From the NCBI GenBank assembly GCA_016717325.1, contig JADKFV010000008.1, positions 1 to 64,000 of the forward strand: a DNA stretch of 64,000 nucleotides, given 5' to 3'. This DNA comes from Bacteroidota bacterium (GTDB lineage: Bacteria > Bacteroidota > Bacteroidia > AKYH767-A > OLB10). Positions 38,744 through 47,472 of the stretch are shown here, piece after piece (position 1 is the first letter of the stretch; every line of letters starts with the position of its first letter). The position numbers were made by a program, and so were the translations under genes. The notes under the pieces are model-generated. The model was not told where the DNA came from, searched no databases, and saw nothing but the letters and a program-made list of their open reading frames with translations.

Positions 38744-38906
38744 AATGCTGAGGAACGAAGCATCTCTGCCGGTTATTGGTGGCGAGCTATGCAAAATTCG
38801 TATATTGTTGCTTAAGCGAATTATTACTTATTTAGCATTTGCTTTCGCGGCAATTGCTTTCGCATCGTATTGCTTGCGCAGCAGAGATGCTTCGTTCCTC
38901 AGCATT
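38744..38906. mobile_element. MITE-like element with 26-bp inverted ends
   Basis: The left arm 38744-38769 (AATGCTGAGGAACGAAGCAT...) and the right arm 38881-38906 are perfect inverted copies over 26 bases, enclosing about 111 bases with no gene. Single arms of the same family occur at about 4646-4671, 38983-39012 (diverged) and 53854-53878 (diverged). There is no transposase in the window. Flanking 38561-38743 and 38907-39069 hold diverged copies and no gene. Confidence 0.65.
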
Positions 38907-39069
38907 TCAAAATGATTACTGAAATGTATAAGGGCATCCGCATTCGTACCTCAGCAGGACAAAGTCAAGATTACCAATGCTGGCAGAGATTGCTTCGTTC
39001 CTCACAATGACGATAATGAACCAACCTCAGTACCCAGTGACAAGCATTCCAAAATGACCAATGACCAGA

Positions 39070-39109
39070 ATGCCGACACTTTGGTCGGCATCCCGACCGA
39101 AGTGTCGGG
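39070..39109. repeat. Nested hairpin repeat, full copy
   Basis: Identical over 40 bases to 18799-18838: ATGCCGACACTTTGGTCGG, CAT, then CCCGACCGAAGTGTCGGG. Located in the repeat cluster between the 151-residue gene and the AhpD-like gene. Confidence 0.85.
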
Positions 39110-39193
39110 GTTTAAAATGACCAATGTCAAGAATTAACCAATGGCCATCCTGAATCACCAATGACAAGAATTAACCAATGACCATTCCAACAA

Positions 39194-39535
39194 CTACTCC
39201 CCTAATGCTTCCCAAAACTCCACGGCTCTGCGGGTGTGGGGTATTACAATGCTACCACCTACAACATTTGCAACTGCAAATACTTCGAATACTTCTTCGG
39301 TAGTGGTGCCCAGTTGTTTGCATTTTTCTAGATGATATTTTATGCAATCATCGCAACGCAAAACCATTGAAGCTACCAGGCCAAGCAATTCTTTTGTTTT
39401 ACTATTTAACGCACCATCGGCATAGGTTTGGCCATCGAGGCTGAAAAATCTTTTAAGAACAAGATTATCCTGTGCAAGAATTTTTTCGTTCATAGCTGCG
39501 CGATAATCATTGAAATTTTTTACTAAGTCGCTCAT
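39194..39535 (-). CDS. Carboxymuconolactone decarboxylase/AhpD-like protein
   Basis: Start placed at 39535 (MSDLVKNFNDYRAAMNEKI), giving 113 residues; the open frame to 39604 would add an atypical N-terminus. The domain is the CMD/AhpD helical fold with the redox motif 'VLRCDDCIKYHLEKC' (CxxC with a following His), 'LNSKTKELLGLVASM' before it and 'VFEVFAVANVVGGSIVIPH' after it. Relatives act as alkyl-hydroperoxidase partners or gamma-carboxymuconolactone decarboxylases; the CxxC...H supports a peroxidase-like role. Single gene, divergent from pheT. Confidence 0.88.
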   Translation of the reverse strand: MSDLVKNFNDYRAAMNEKILAQDNLVLKRFFSLDGQTYADGALNSKTKELLGLVASMVLRCDDCIKYHLEKCKQLGTTTEEVFEVFAVANVVGGSIVIPHTRRAVEFWEALGE

Positions 39536-39649
39536 AATTTTTTTCGCAAAGTTATAATACACATGGATTAAATTTATGTATGATTTCAGAGAATTGCAAT
39601 TCATAAAAGTGGTTACTAATTCGCGATATTATTACGGATTCAAAATTCG

Positions 39650-39681
39650 TTGATGCAAAAATTAAATTAATAATACTTTTG
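39650..39681 (+). promoter_or_regulatory. Bacteroidota-type promoter of pheT
   Basis: TTG at 39650-39652, 21 bases, then an exact -7 box TACTTTTG at 39674-39681, about 30 bases before the pheT ATG. Confidence 0.6.
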
Positions 39682-39710
39682 CCACTCGTTTTTAAAATAT
39701 AGAAGTTGCA

Positions 39711-42140
39711 ATGAAGGTTTCGTATAACTGGTTAAAAAAATATATCGCATTTGATTGGGATGCCGCTACACTGGCGCAAAAGCTTACCGACTGTGGTTTG
39801 GAAGTGGAACATGTGGAACAAACCGAATCGATAAAAGGCGGATTGAAGGGCATTGTATTGGGCAAAGTGCTAACATGCGAAAAACATCCCAATGCCGATA
39901 AACTAAGTCTTACCACTGTGGATGCAGGCACCGGCACGCCACTCAACATAGTTTGCGGTGCACCAAATGTTGCTGCCGGACAAAGTGTGGTTGTCGCTTT
40001 GGAGGGAGCAATGCTTTATCCTGCCGAAGGCGAACCTTTTGAGATAAAACAATCTAAAATTCGTGGTGAGCTATCGCAGGGAATGATATGTGCCGAAGAC
40101 GAAATTGGGCTTGGAAATTCGCATGCAGGCATTATTGTTTTGAACGAAGAAATCACTCCCGGTGCTTTGGCTTCCGATTATTATAAAGTTGAAACTGATT
40201 ATATTCTCGAAATAGGATTAACACCCAACCGTGCCGATGCTGCTTCACATATTGGAGTGGCACGCGATTTACAGGCATTGCTTGCCAACGATACCGAAGC
40301 GCAACTTCAATTGCCCGATGTTAAAAATTTTACTTCCGATGTTAATGATGCTCAAATAACAGTTGACGTAGAAGACAACCATAACTGTATACGTTACTCC
40401 GGAATTTCTATTTCGGGAATTACATGTGGCCCTTCGCCCGATTGGTTGGTTGCAGCTTTAAATGGCATTGGGCAAAAATCCATCAACAATATTGTAGACA
40501 CAACAAACTATGTGCTGCACGAAACCGGGCAGCCACTGCATGCCTTCGATGCTGATAAAATTGCTGGAAATAAAGTGATAGTAAAACAAATGCCTGCTGC
40601 AACTTCATTTGTCACATTGGATGGCATTGAGCGAAAAATGCAGGGGTCCGAATTGATGATTTGTAATGAAACTGAAGCCATGTGTATTGCCGGAGTATTT
40701 GGCGGCATCGATTCCGGTGTTACACCATATACAAAAAATATTTTTCTCGAGTCGGCATGTTTCAATCCTGTGAGTATTCGCAAAACTTCGAAGTTACATA
40801 ATTTAAAAACCGATGCATCTTTCCGTTTCGAGCGGGGCACCGATCCTAACATTACCGTATACGCACTTAAACGTGCTGCATTGTTAATTAAAGAAATTGC
40901 TCATGGTAAAATTGATGGTGAAATAATAGATGTGTATCCCGAAAAAGTTGAAAATACTGTTTTGCATCTGCGCTTCGATAAACTTAATCAGATTGCAGGG
41001 CATAAAATTGAAACCAAAATTGTAGAGAAGATTTTGCTGGCACTCGAAATAGAAATTCTGAACGATTATCACGAGGGGTTGCAACTTTCTATTCCTCCTT
41101 TTAAAGTAGATGTTAAGCGCGAGATAGATGTAATAGAAGAAGTGATGCGCGTTTATGGTTACAACAATATTCCTGCACCAAAAAAATCATCGGTGTCGTT
41201 GGTGAATTTCGAAAATGCCGGCTCGTACAAAATCAAAAATAATATTTCGCAGTACCTTGTAAGTAATGGCTTTGCCGAAATGTTGAGCAACTCCCTTGTG
41301 TCCGAAAACTTATTCGAAAATAAAGACGAACTTGTAAAAATTGAAAACCCGTTGAGCATCGATTTAAATGTGATGCGCCCTTCTATGTTGCCATCGTTGC
41401 TAAATGCTGCTAACTATAATGTAAGCCGTCAAAATGCCGATTTAAGATTGTTTGAATGGGGTACCATTTATAAGCGGTATGGCGAAAAATTTATTGAGCA
41501 ACAACAGTTGTGTTTGATTATTACCGGCAAACGTATAGCCGAAAATCGCAAAGGACAATTTTTGCAAAACGATATTTTTTATCTCAAAGCGTTGGCCGAA
41601 AATATTTTGAACTTCACCCGCCCCGATAAAATCAGTTACGAGTATAATGCTGAGAGCGATCAGTTAATTGAAACTATGAGAGTAGCTGTAAAGAGCGGCA
41701 ATACGAAAAGTGCTTTTGTAGGTACATTGGGAAAAGTAAAAAAGAAAATGCTGGCGTCATATGATATAAATAACGATACTTTTTTTGCCGAAATAAATAT
41801 CAACGATGCTATCGCAAAAGGAAATCACGGTAGTTTTAGAATGACCGAAATACCGAAGTTCCCCGAGGTGAGGCGCGACCTTTCTATGATACTTGACAGA
41901 AGTGTAGGCTATATAGAATTGGAAAAAATATCATTCGAAACCGAGCGCAAACTTCTGAAAAATGTAACCTTGTTTGATGTATACGAAGGAGAGAAAATAC
42001 CTGCAGGAAAAAAATCGTATGCTCTAAGTTTTACATTATACGATGATGAAAAAACACTTCAGGATAAAGAGATAGAAAAGGTAATGAGCAAATTGATGGA
42101 GGCCTTCGAGAAAAAACTTAATGCCGAAGTGCGAAAATAA
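39711..42140 (+). CDS. pheT: Phenylalanine-tRNA ligase beta subunit
   Basis: An 809-residue subunit of the alpha2-beta2 enzyme that charges tRNA-Phe in the cytosol. Domains in order: tRNA-binding OB domain (about 40-155, 'VLTCEKHPNADKLSLTTVD'), B3/B4 editing domain ('LTPNRADAASHIGVARDL', 'KTDASFRFERGTDPN'), B5 domain (about 400-475), the core catalytic-like domain and the C-terminal anticodon-fold FDX-ACB domain ('EIPKFPEVRRDLSMILD'). Full length with no frame break, unlike many neighbours. dtd starts two bases after its stop, so the two form an operon. pheS is not in this window. Confidence 0.97.
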   Translation: MKVSYNWLKKYIAFDWDAATLAQKLTDCGLEVEHVEQTESIKGGLKGIVLGKVLTCEKHPNADKLSLTTVDAGTGTPLNIVCGAPNVAAGQSVVVALEGAMLYPAEGEPFEIKQSKIRGELSQGMICAEDEIGLGNSHAGIIVLNEEITPGALASDYYKVETDYILEIGLTPNRADAASHIGVARDLQALLANDTEAQLQLPDVKNFTSDVNDAQITVDVEDNHNCIRYSGISISGITCGPSPDWLVAALNGIGQKSINNIVDTTNYVLHETGQPLHAFDADKIAGNKVIVKQMPAATSFVTLDGIERKMQGSELMICNETEAMCIAGVFGGIDSGVTPYTKNIFLESACFNPVSIRKTSKLHNLKTDASFRFERGTDPNITVYALKRAALLIKEIAHGKIDGEIIDVYPEKVENTVLHLRFDKLNQIAGHKIETKIVEKILLALEIEILNDYHEGLQLSIPPFKVDVKREIDVIEEVMRVYGYNNIPAPKKSSVSLVNFENAGSYKIKNNISQYLVSNGFAEMLSNSLVSENLFENKDELVKIENPLSIDLNVMRPSMLPSLLNAANYNVSRQNADLRLFEWGTIYKRYGEKFIEQQQLCLIITGKRIAENRKGQFLQNDIFYLKALAENILNFTRPDKISYEYNAESDQLIETMRVAVKSGNTKSAFVGTLGKVKKKMLASYDINNDTFFAEININDAIAKGNHGSFRMTEIPKFPEVRRDLSMILDRSVGYIELEKISFETERKLLKNVTLFDVYEGEKIPAGKKSYALSFTLYDDEKTLQDKEIEKVMSKLMEAFEKKLNAEVRK

Positions 42141-42142
42141 TT

Positions 42143-42595
42143 ATGCGGGCAGTTGTTCAACGCGTTACTCATGCTTCGGTTACTATCGATAATAAAATAG
42201 TAGCCGAGATAAAAAATGGGTTGCTTGTTTTGCTTGGAATTGAAGATGCCGATGATGTTACAGACATAGATTGGCTTTCGGGCAAAATTGCACGCTTACG
42301 AATTTTTAACGATGAAAAAGGTGTGATGAATAACAGCGTTGCCGATATTAAAGGCGATGTTATTGTTGTATCTCAATTCACATTGCATGCCTCCACCAAA
42401 AAAGGAAACAGGCCATCGTACATAAATGCTGCACCACCGGCAAAGGCCATTCCCCTTTACGAACTGTTTAAAACACAGCTATCGGTAGATACAGGCAAGC
42501 CCGTGCAAAGCGGCATTTTTGCTGCCGATATGAAAGTACAACTGCTTAATGACGGACCTGTTACAATTATCATCGATTCGCGAAATCGCGCGTAA
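42143..42595 (+). CDS. dtd: D-aminoacyl-tRNA deacylase
   Basis: A 150-residue cytosolic enzyme that hydrolyses D-amino acids from mischarged tRNA. Family motifs: start MRAVVQRVTHASVTID, 'GLLVLLGIEDADD', 'VVSQFTLHAS' (the SQFTL motif) and 'GPVTIIID' (variant of the cross-subunit GP motif near the C-terminus). Length normal. It follows pheT with two bases between, coupling proofreading with an aminoacyl-tRNA synthetase. Confidence 0.96.
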   Translation: MRAVVQRVTHASVTIDNKIVAEIKNGLLVLLGIEDADDVTDIDWLSGKIARLRIFNDEKGVMNNSVADIKGDVIVVSQFTLHASTKKGNRPSYINAAPPAKAIPLYELFKTQLSVDTGKPVQSGIFAADMKVQLLNDGPVTIIIDSRNRA

Positions 42596-42735
42596 ACTTT
42601 TCACCCAACGTCAACTGTATACTTTTATCTAATGCCCTGCGTTACTGACTTGTAGCCATTGTTAATATGTTGATAATTTAAAAGTGACTATTTGGAATAA
42701 TAATTGTAATTTTGTACCAATAATTAAAAAACATA

Positions 42736-42867
42736 ATGAAATTAAATAAAGTAGTTAAATTATTTGTAGTATGTGGCTTGATATTCGCAGTAGTATCATG
42801 CAAATCGCGCGAAAAGTGCCCCGCATACGGTAAAGCCGAAATGAAACAAACGCATAGTCGTTCATAA
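42736..42867 (+). CDS. Small lipoprotein of the CPAYGK type
   Basis: A 43-codon frame: MKLNKVVKLFVVCGLIFAVV, lipobox VVSC, then KSREKCPAYGKAEMKQTHS. The Cys of the lipobox would be lipidated, leaving a ~22-residue peptide with 'CPAYGK'. I recall very short Bacteroidota lipoproteins with a C-P-A-Y-G/N-K core; their function is unknown. A TAATTTTG -7 box lies at 42707-42714 and a strong terminator follows 27 bases after the stop, so this looks like a complete monocistronic gene. Confidence 0.7.
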   Translation: MKLNKVVKLFVVCGLIFAVVSCKSREKCPAYGKAEMKQTHSRS

Positions 42868-42894
42868 TATACAGTCTCCCCAATCAAGATTGCC

Positions 42895-42925
42895 AACGCT
42901 GATTTTATAGTCAGCGTTTTTTTTT
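42895..42925 (+). terminator. Rho-independent terminator
   Basis: AACGCTGA-TTTTATAG-TCAGCGTT followed by a run of T to 42925. Perfect eight-base-pair stem. It ends the small lipoprotein transcript just before murB. Confidence 0.9.
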
Positions 42926-42960
42926 ATCACTTATTTCCCAAATTTGCCTCCACTAATCTT

Positions 42961-43983
42961 ATGACAGCAAACATTCAACATCATTGCAACTTAAAGCCAT
43001 TCAATACTTTTGGCTTCGATGTAAAGGCCGATGCTTATTTTGAACTTAATACACAACAGGATATTACAATGCTTCAAGGTGTATTAATGCAACACCCGCA
43101 ATATTTTATTTTGGGAGGTGGCAGCAATGTTTTATTTACCAATGATTACCATGGCCTTATTATTCACAATAAACTTAAGGGAATAACAATAGTTGACCAA
43201 ACAGATGACAATGTGTTTGTAAAATGTGCTGCAGGCGAACAGTGGCATACATTTGTATTGTGGTGTGTGCAACATGGCTATGCCGGTGTCGAAAATTTAT
43301 CGCTTATTCCCGGTACTGTTGGCGCGGCACCCATACAAAATATTGGCGCTTATGGTGTTGAACTTAAAGATGTAATGCATGAACTTACCGCGCTCGATTT
43401 ACATACGTTTACAACCACCGTTATTACCAATGCCGGTTGCAAATTTGGATATCGGAACAGCATTTTTAAGAATGAAGCCAAAGGCCAGTATCTTATACTG
43501 GACGTAACCTTTAAGCTAAGCAAGAAGCCCCAATTTAATACCACCTACGGAGCCATAGATGCAGAGCTAAAAAAAATGGACATTACCCAACTTAGCATTA
43601 AAGCTGTAAGCGATGCCGTTATTAATATTCGCAAATCTAAACTGCCCGACCCGGCTGTAACAGGTAATGCCGGTAGCTTTTTTAAAAACCCCGAAGTTGA
43701 CGAGGCCACTTATTTGGCATTAAAAAATCAACACGAAAATATTGTTGCGTATCACCTTCCAACCAACAATTACAAACTTGCCGCAGGTTGGCTTATAGAA
43801 CAATGCGGATTTAAAGGCGTTCAGCGAGGCAATGCAGGCTGCCATAAGCTTCAGGCACTTGTATTGGTAAACCTTGGCAATGCTACCGGCAACGAAATAA
43901 TTGCACTCGCAACCGAAATTGAAAACACTGTTTTCGAAAAATTTGGAGTAACACTGGAGAGAGAAGTGAATGTGGTGGGGTAG
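42961..43983 (+). CDS. murB: UDP-N-acetylenolpyruvoylglucosamine reductase
   Basis: A 340-residue FAD enzyme that reduces the enolpyruvyl group to give UDP-MurNAc, a cytosolic step in peptidoglycan synthesis. FAD-binding motifs: 'YFILGGGSNVLFTNDY', 'SLIPGTVGAAPIQNIGAYG' and 'GYRNSIFK'. The catalytic serine lies in 'VTGNAGSFFKNPEV' and the C-terminal part has 'AAGWLIEQCGFKG' and 'LVLVNLGNATG'. The domain arrangement, without the extra loop region of the shorter type II enzymes, matches type I (E. coli-like) MurB. Full length. It stands alone between a terminator and the nucleotidyltransferase module. Confidence 0.96.
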   Translation: MTANIQHHCNLKPFNTFGFDVKADAYFELNTQQDITMLQGVLMQHPQYFILGGGSNVLFTNDYHGLIIHNKLKGITIVDQTDDNVFVKCAAGEQWHTFVLWCVQHGYAGVENLSLIPGTVGAAPIQNIGAYGVELKDVMHELTALDLHTFTTTVITNAGCKFGYRNSIFKNEAKGQYLILDVTFKLSKKPQFNTTYGAIDAELKKMDITQLSIKAVSDAVINIRKSKLPDPAVTGNAGSFFKNPEVDEATYLALKNQHENIVAYHLPTNNYKLAAGWLIEQCGFKGVQRGNAGCHKLQALVLVNLGNATGNEIIALATEIENTVFEKFGVTLEREVNVVG

Positions 43984-44113
43984 TTTTTAGCGATTATTGA
44001 AATATTACAAACACGATAGTTGTATTGAAGATTGGCAAGCAAAGGCACAAATCTTTTGCCACCCTAAAAATAGAAATTTAAAAGTTACCTTTGTATTGCA
44101 TACATTGAACCAT

Positions 44114-44380
44114 ATGGAACCGGAAAAGGAAAAAAAGATTAATAAAGCCTCAGAACCCCGGGCAGGCTATGAATTGTCTAATAATAAGCAAATCGTTTTT
44201 TTTAATTCATTTGAAGAATCGGAAGAGTATAATCGAAAGCAAATGTGCGAGGCAAGCTATGAACAGCGACTTAAAAATCTTGAAGTGTTGCGAAGCAGGC
44301 GTTTTATTTTTAGACAGAATTCAAAAGCTGAAACTTCCCATGATAAAATATTCGTAATCGTTAAGGCTGTGTATTTGTGA
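44114..44380 (+). CDS. Small partner of nucleotidyltransferase module
   Basis: Start placed at 44114 (MEPEKEKKINKASEPRAGYE), giving 88 residues; a frame from 43997 would start almost at the murB stop with an atypical extension. The sequence 'IVFFNSFEESEEYNRKQM' then 'SYEQRLKNLEVLRSRRFIF' is highly charged and helical. Short proteins with an 'I.FF.SFEE.E..' opening, located just upstream of small nucleotidyltransferase genes, are familiar from Bacteroidota. Its TGA overlaps the start codon of the next gene (TGATG), so the two are translationally coupled. Possible antitoxin-like or regulatory partner; not demonstrated. Confidence 0.65.
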   Translation: MEPEKEKKINKASEPRAGYELSNNKQIVFFNSFEESEEYNRKQMCEASYEQRLKNLEVLRSRRFIFRQNSKAETSHDKIFVIVKAVYL

Positions 44381-44885
44381 TGTTCAATATTGAATTTAAT
44401 AGTATAGTTTATAGTTTTAATACAGCAAATGTAGAGTTTATGATTGTTGGCGGTTATGCTGTAAATTTTCATGGATACTCACGCACAACTTCTGATTTGG
44501 ATATATGGGTTAAATCGACCGATGAAAATAAATTGAAAATATGCACAGCTATTTCAACTTTGGGCTATACATCTGAAAAAGTTGACCAAATTAGAATAAT
44601 AGATTTTTCAAAACCCTTCTTATTTAGAATTGGTAGCGAAAATGAAGAAGTAGAAATTTTTAATAAAATAACAGGTGTTGATTTGATGATGCATTAAAAA
44701 ACAGAGTGTCTTTTTTAATGCCTGATAACACGTCTATTTATTTTATAAGTATAAGCGATTTGATTGTAAATAAAATGCTAACCGGGCGAACAAAAGATAA
44801 ATTGGATGTTGAGGAGTTGCAAAAAATAAATATGCATTCTAAAGATAAAAGCATTTTAACTATATTAAAAAAACTGTTTGGATAA
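44380..44885 (+). CDS. Small nucleotidyltransferase, DUF6036/AbiEii-like (frameshifted)
   Basis: Nucleotidyltransferase-fold protein: 'FMIVGGYAVNFHGYSR' (GG motif), then 'TTSDLDIWVKS' (the DxD metal-binding pair). The frame stops at 44697, but one added T in the TTT run at 44682-44684 gives 'VDFDDALKNRVSFLMPD' and stays open to 44885 (ending 'ILKKLFG'), about 168 residues, the usual size. The recovered part includes 'ISISDLIVNKMLTGRTKDKLDVEE', written here in pieces: ISISDLIVNK and GRTKDKLDVEE, typical of these proteins. GTG at 44377 is an alternative start. Related enzymes act as toxins or as abortive-infection effectors; specificity is not evident. Confidence 0.7.
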
Positions 44886-45030
44886 TGAATATTCAATAGT
44901 TAACATTTTGTCATTTTCAATTATCTTTAAAAGGCCATCCACTTTTGTTGATGATATTTCAAAGATACAAACTGAAAGCAAATCGAATTTTTATTGCTCG
45001 CTGTTTGTTTGTTTTTAATTGACAACGATA

Positions 45031-45852
45031 CTACAAACCCATCAATTCCATCATTTGCTGTTGCAGCTTTTCGGCTTCTGCGGCTGCTTTGGAGGCATAG
45101 TCATCGCCACCCGAAGCATAAATAATTCCACGCGAAGAATTTACAAGTAGTCCACAATCCTTTGTGTATGCATGTTTGACTACTTCGCTCAGGCTGCCAC
45201 CTTGTGCACCTACACCGGGTACGAGCAAAAAATGGTGAGGAATAATTTCACGTATTTGAGATAGCATTTCGGCACGTGTGGCCCCGGTTACAAACATCAT
45301 GTTGTTGGCCGTGCCCCATTTTACAGCGGTTTCTAATACCTGATGACAAAGTTTTTTTTGTGAATCGTGCAAAGTTAAAGTTTGAAAATCGCTGGCTCCG
45401 CTGTTTGATGTGAGTGCTAAAACTATCACCCATTTATTTTCAAATTCCAAAAATGGTTTTACCGAGTCGGCACCCATGTATGGCGCTACAGTAATAGCAT
45501 CGAAAGGAAGATTTTGTAAAAAAGCCCTTGCATACATTTTGGATGTGTTGCCTATATCACCACGTTTGGCATCGGCTATAAGAAATATTTCGGGGTAGTT
45601 TTGTTTTATGTAATGGGCGGTGCGCTCCAGCAAGTCCCATCCTTTCAATCCATCGCATTCGTAAAAGGCAGTGTTTATTTTTATGGATGTTGCAAAAGCA
45701 ACAGTGGCATCAATAATGTTTTTATTGAACTCGAAACCTGCATCGGTTTTAGCTTTGAGGCATTGTGGTAATAATTGAATATCGGTATCGAGGCCGACAC
45801 ACAAAAAGGATTTTTTTGCAAAGATGGAATCTACTAATTGTTGGCGTGTCAT
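45031..45852 (-). CDS. pyrF: Orotidine 5'-phosphate decarboxylase
   Basis: A 273-residue enzyme that makes UMP from OMP, the last step of pyrimidine synthesis. It is the longer type 2 form: 'FLCVGLDTDIQLLPQCL', catalytic 'LIADAKRGDIGNTSKMYA' (the D-K-x-x-D motif), 'TVAPYMGADSVKPF' and 'LVPGVGAQGGSLSEV'. It follows prfA by 24 bases and lies in the GNAT-prfA-pyrF run. The prfA-pyrF order is frequent in Chitinophagia/Sphingobacteriia. Confidence 0.96.
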   Translation of the reverse strand: MTRQQLVDSIFAKKSFLCVGLDTDIQLLPQCLKAKTDAGFEFNKNIIDATVAFATSIKINTAFYECDGLKGWDLLERTAHYIKQNYPEIFLIADAKRGDIGNTSKMYARAFLQNLPFDAITVAPYMGADSVKPFLEFENKWVIVLALTSNSGASDFQTLTLHDSQKKLCHQVLETAVKWGTANNMMFVTGATRAEMLSQIREIIPHHFLLVPGVGAQGGSLSEVVKHAYTKDCGLLVNSSRGIIYASGGDDYASKAAAEAEKLQQQMMELMGL

Positions 45853-45876
45853 ATTTTTTTACGAAAAATAAAAAAA

Positions 45877-46947
45877 TTACAATGCCATTTCTTTCATTTT
45901 CTCGGCATTTTCGGCCATAGAAAGTGCATCAATAAATTCCTGAATATCGCCATCCATAAAAGAGGGAAGATTGAAAGTAGATAAACCTATGCGGTGGTCG
46001 GTCACGCGCGACTGCGAATAATTGTACGTACGGATTTTTGCACTGCGGTCACCGGTCGATACCATGGTCTTGCGTTTTTGTGCTATCTCTTCGAGGCGTT
46101 TATTATTTTCTACTTCGTATATCCGCGCACGCAATACGCCCATAGCTTTTGCAGTATTTTTTATTTGCGATTTTTCGTCCTGACATTGCACCACTATTCC
46201 TGTCGGAATATGTGTGAGCCGCACAGCAGAATAAGTTGTGTTCACACTTTGTCCGCCAGGGCCCGATGAGCAAAAATAATCTTTACGTATTTCGCTTTCT
46301 TTTAGTTCCACATCAAACTCATCAGCTTCGGGCAATACGGCCACTGTGGCTGCGCTTGTATGTACACGTCCTTGCGTTTCGGTAACGGGCACACGCTGTA
46401 CACGATGCACACCACTTTCATATTTCATCATTCCATACGAGCCATCGGCAAGCACATTGAAAATAATTTCTTTATAACCTCCGGTACTGCCCTCGCTGTA
46501 ATCTACCAATTCGGTTTTCCAACCCTGACGCTCAAAGTAACGCTGATACATGCGGTAAATATCACCGGCAAAAATACTGGCCTCATCGCCACCGGTGCCG
46601 GCACGAATTTCAAAAATAGCACGTTTACTGTCTTCGGGGTCGGCAGGTACAAGCAGCACCCGTATTTCTTCTTCCAGTTCGTTTTGTTTTGTTTGTAACT
46701 CATCCAATTCGGCCAATGCCATTTCTTTCATTTCAGGGTCTTTCTCGGTGGCAATTATTTCTTTTGCATTGTTAATGTTGCCAAGTATGTTACTATACTC
46801 TTCGTATTTTTCTACCACAGGGCGCATCTCTTTATAAGTACGGTTGAGTTGTGCAAAACGCTTCATATCGCTTGTTGCATCGGGATGGCTCAATTCCGCT
46901 TCCACCTCATCGAATCTATCTTTTATAGATGATAATTTCTCTATCAT
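45877..46947 (-). CDS. prfA: Peptide chain release factor 1
   Basis: A 356-residue factor that recognises UAA and UAG and releases the peptide at the ribosome. Motifs: 'SSGPGGQSVNTTYSAVRL' (GGQ), the PxT-type anticodon region near 'VPVTETQGRVHTSAATVAV', and the acidic 'EIRAGTGGDEASIFAGDIYR'. Full length with no break. The presence of a normal RF1 argues against any recoding of TAG in this organism. Second gene of the minus-strand run with the acetyltransferase upstream and pyrF downstream. Confidence 0.97.
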   Translation of the reverse strand: MIEKLSSIKDRFDEVEAELSHPDATSDMKRFAQLNRTYKEMRPVVEKYEEYSNILGNINNAKEIIATEKDPEMKEMALAELDELQTKQNELEEEIRVLLVPADPEDSKRAIFEIRAGTGGDEASIFAGDIYRMYQRYFERQGWKTELVDYSEGSTGGYKEIIFNVLADGSYGMMKYESGVHRVQRVPVTETQGRVHTSAATVAVLPEADEFDVELKESEIRKDYFCSSGPGGQSVNTTYSAVRLTHIPTGIVVQCQDEKSQIKNTAKAMGVLRARIYEVENNKRLEEIAQKRKTMVSTGDRSAKIRTYNYSQSRVTDHRIGLSTFNLPSFMDGDIQEFIDALSMAENAEKMKEMAL

Positions 46948-46989
46948 TTAAAATTTATTTTGTGCAAATATAAACACAAAATTTGGCTA

Positions 46990-47472
46990 TTAAGCCATAT
47001 ATTGTTTCAATTGATTATGATTGAGTTTGCCGTTTATCCATTCGGGGTCGAGGTGGGCATTGTATTTTTTATAAAATGATATGGCAGGCTCGTTCCAGTC
47101 CAATACTTGCCAATGCAATTGTTTTGCGCCCATTGCATTGCAATGTTCTATCACCGCATCGAAAAGTTGCTTGCCAATTTTTTTGCCACGCATACTTTCA
47201 GTAACCACAATATCATCGAGGTACACTCCTTTGCCTTTCCATGTAGAATACTTTGTAAAGTAAATAGCAATGCCCACTATTTTATTTTCGCACTCGGCCA
47301 CATGCATTTGAAAAACAGGCTGCGCTCCAAACCCATCTTGCTCCATATCGTATACAGTGTTGGTTACTTCATCAGGTGCTTTTTCAAATAAAGCCAATTC
47401 TTTTATCAATGCCAAAGCCCCGGCACAATCTTCCTTTTTCGCTTTACGAATTATTATTTTTTTCTCGTCCAT
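46990..47472 (-). CDS. GNAT family N-acetyltransferase
   Basis: A 160-residue protein with the GNAT fold: 'IRKAKKEDCAGALALIKELA' start, 'YLDDIVVTESMRGKKIGKQL' (strand 4 and the acetyl-CoA-binding R-G-x-x-I-G motif), 'LHWQVLDWNEPAISFYKKY'. The closest familiar relatives are diamine N-acetyltransferases (SSAT-like), which share the 'WNEPAI.FY' segment. The substrate (polyamine, thialysine or a protein) is not certain. It precedes prfA by about 40 bases. Confidence 0.9.
   Translation of the reverse strand: MDEKKIIIRKAKKEDCAGALALIKELALFEKAPDEVTNTVYDMEQDGFGAQPVFQMHVAECENKIVGIAIYFTKYSTWKGKGVYLDDIVVTESMRGKKIGKQLFDAVIEHCNAMGAKQLHWQVLDWNEPAISFYKKYNAHLDPEWINGKLNHNQLKQYMA

Noticed and set aside
38561..39193. 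Coding gene at 38622-38915 (97 residues)
   Set aside because: The frame lies across the inverted-repeat element and its flanks, and its sequence derives from repeat arms.
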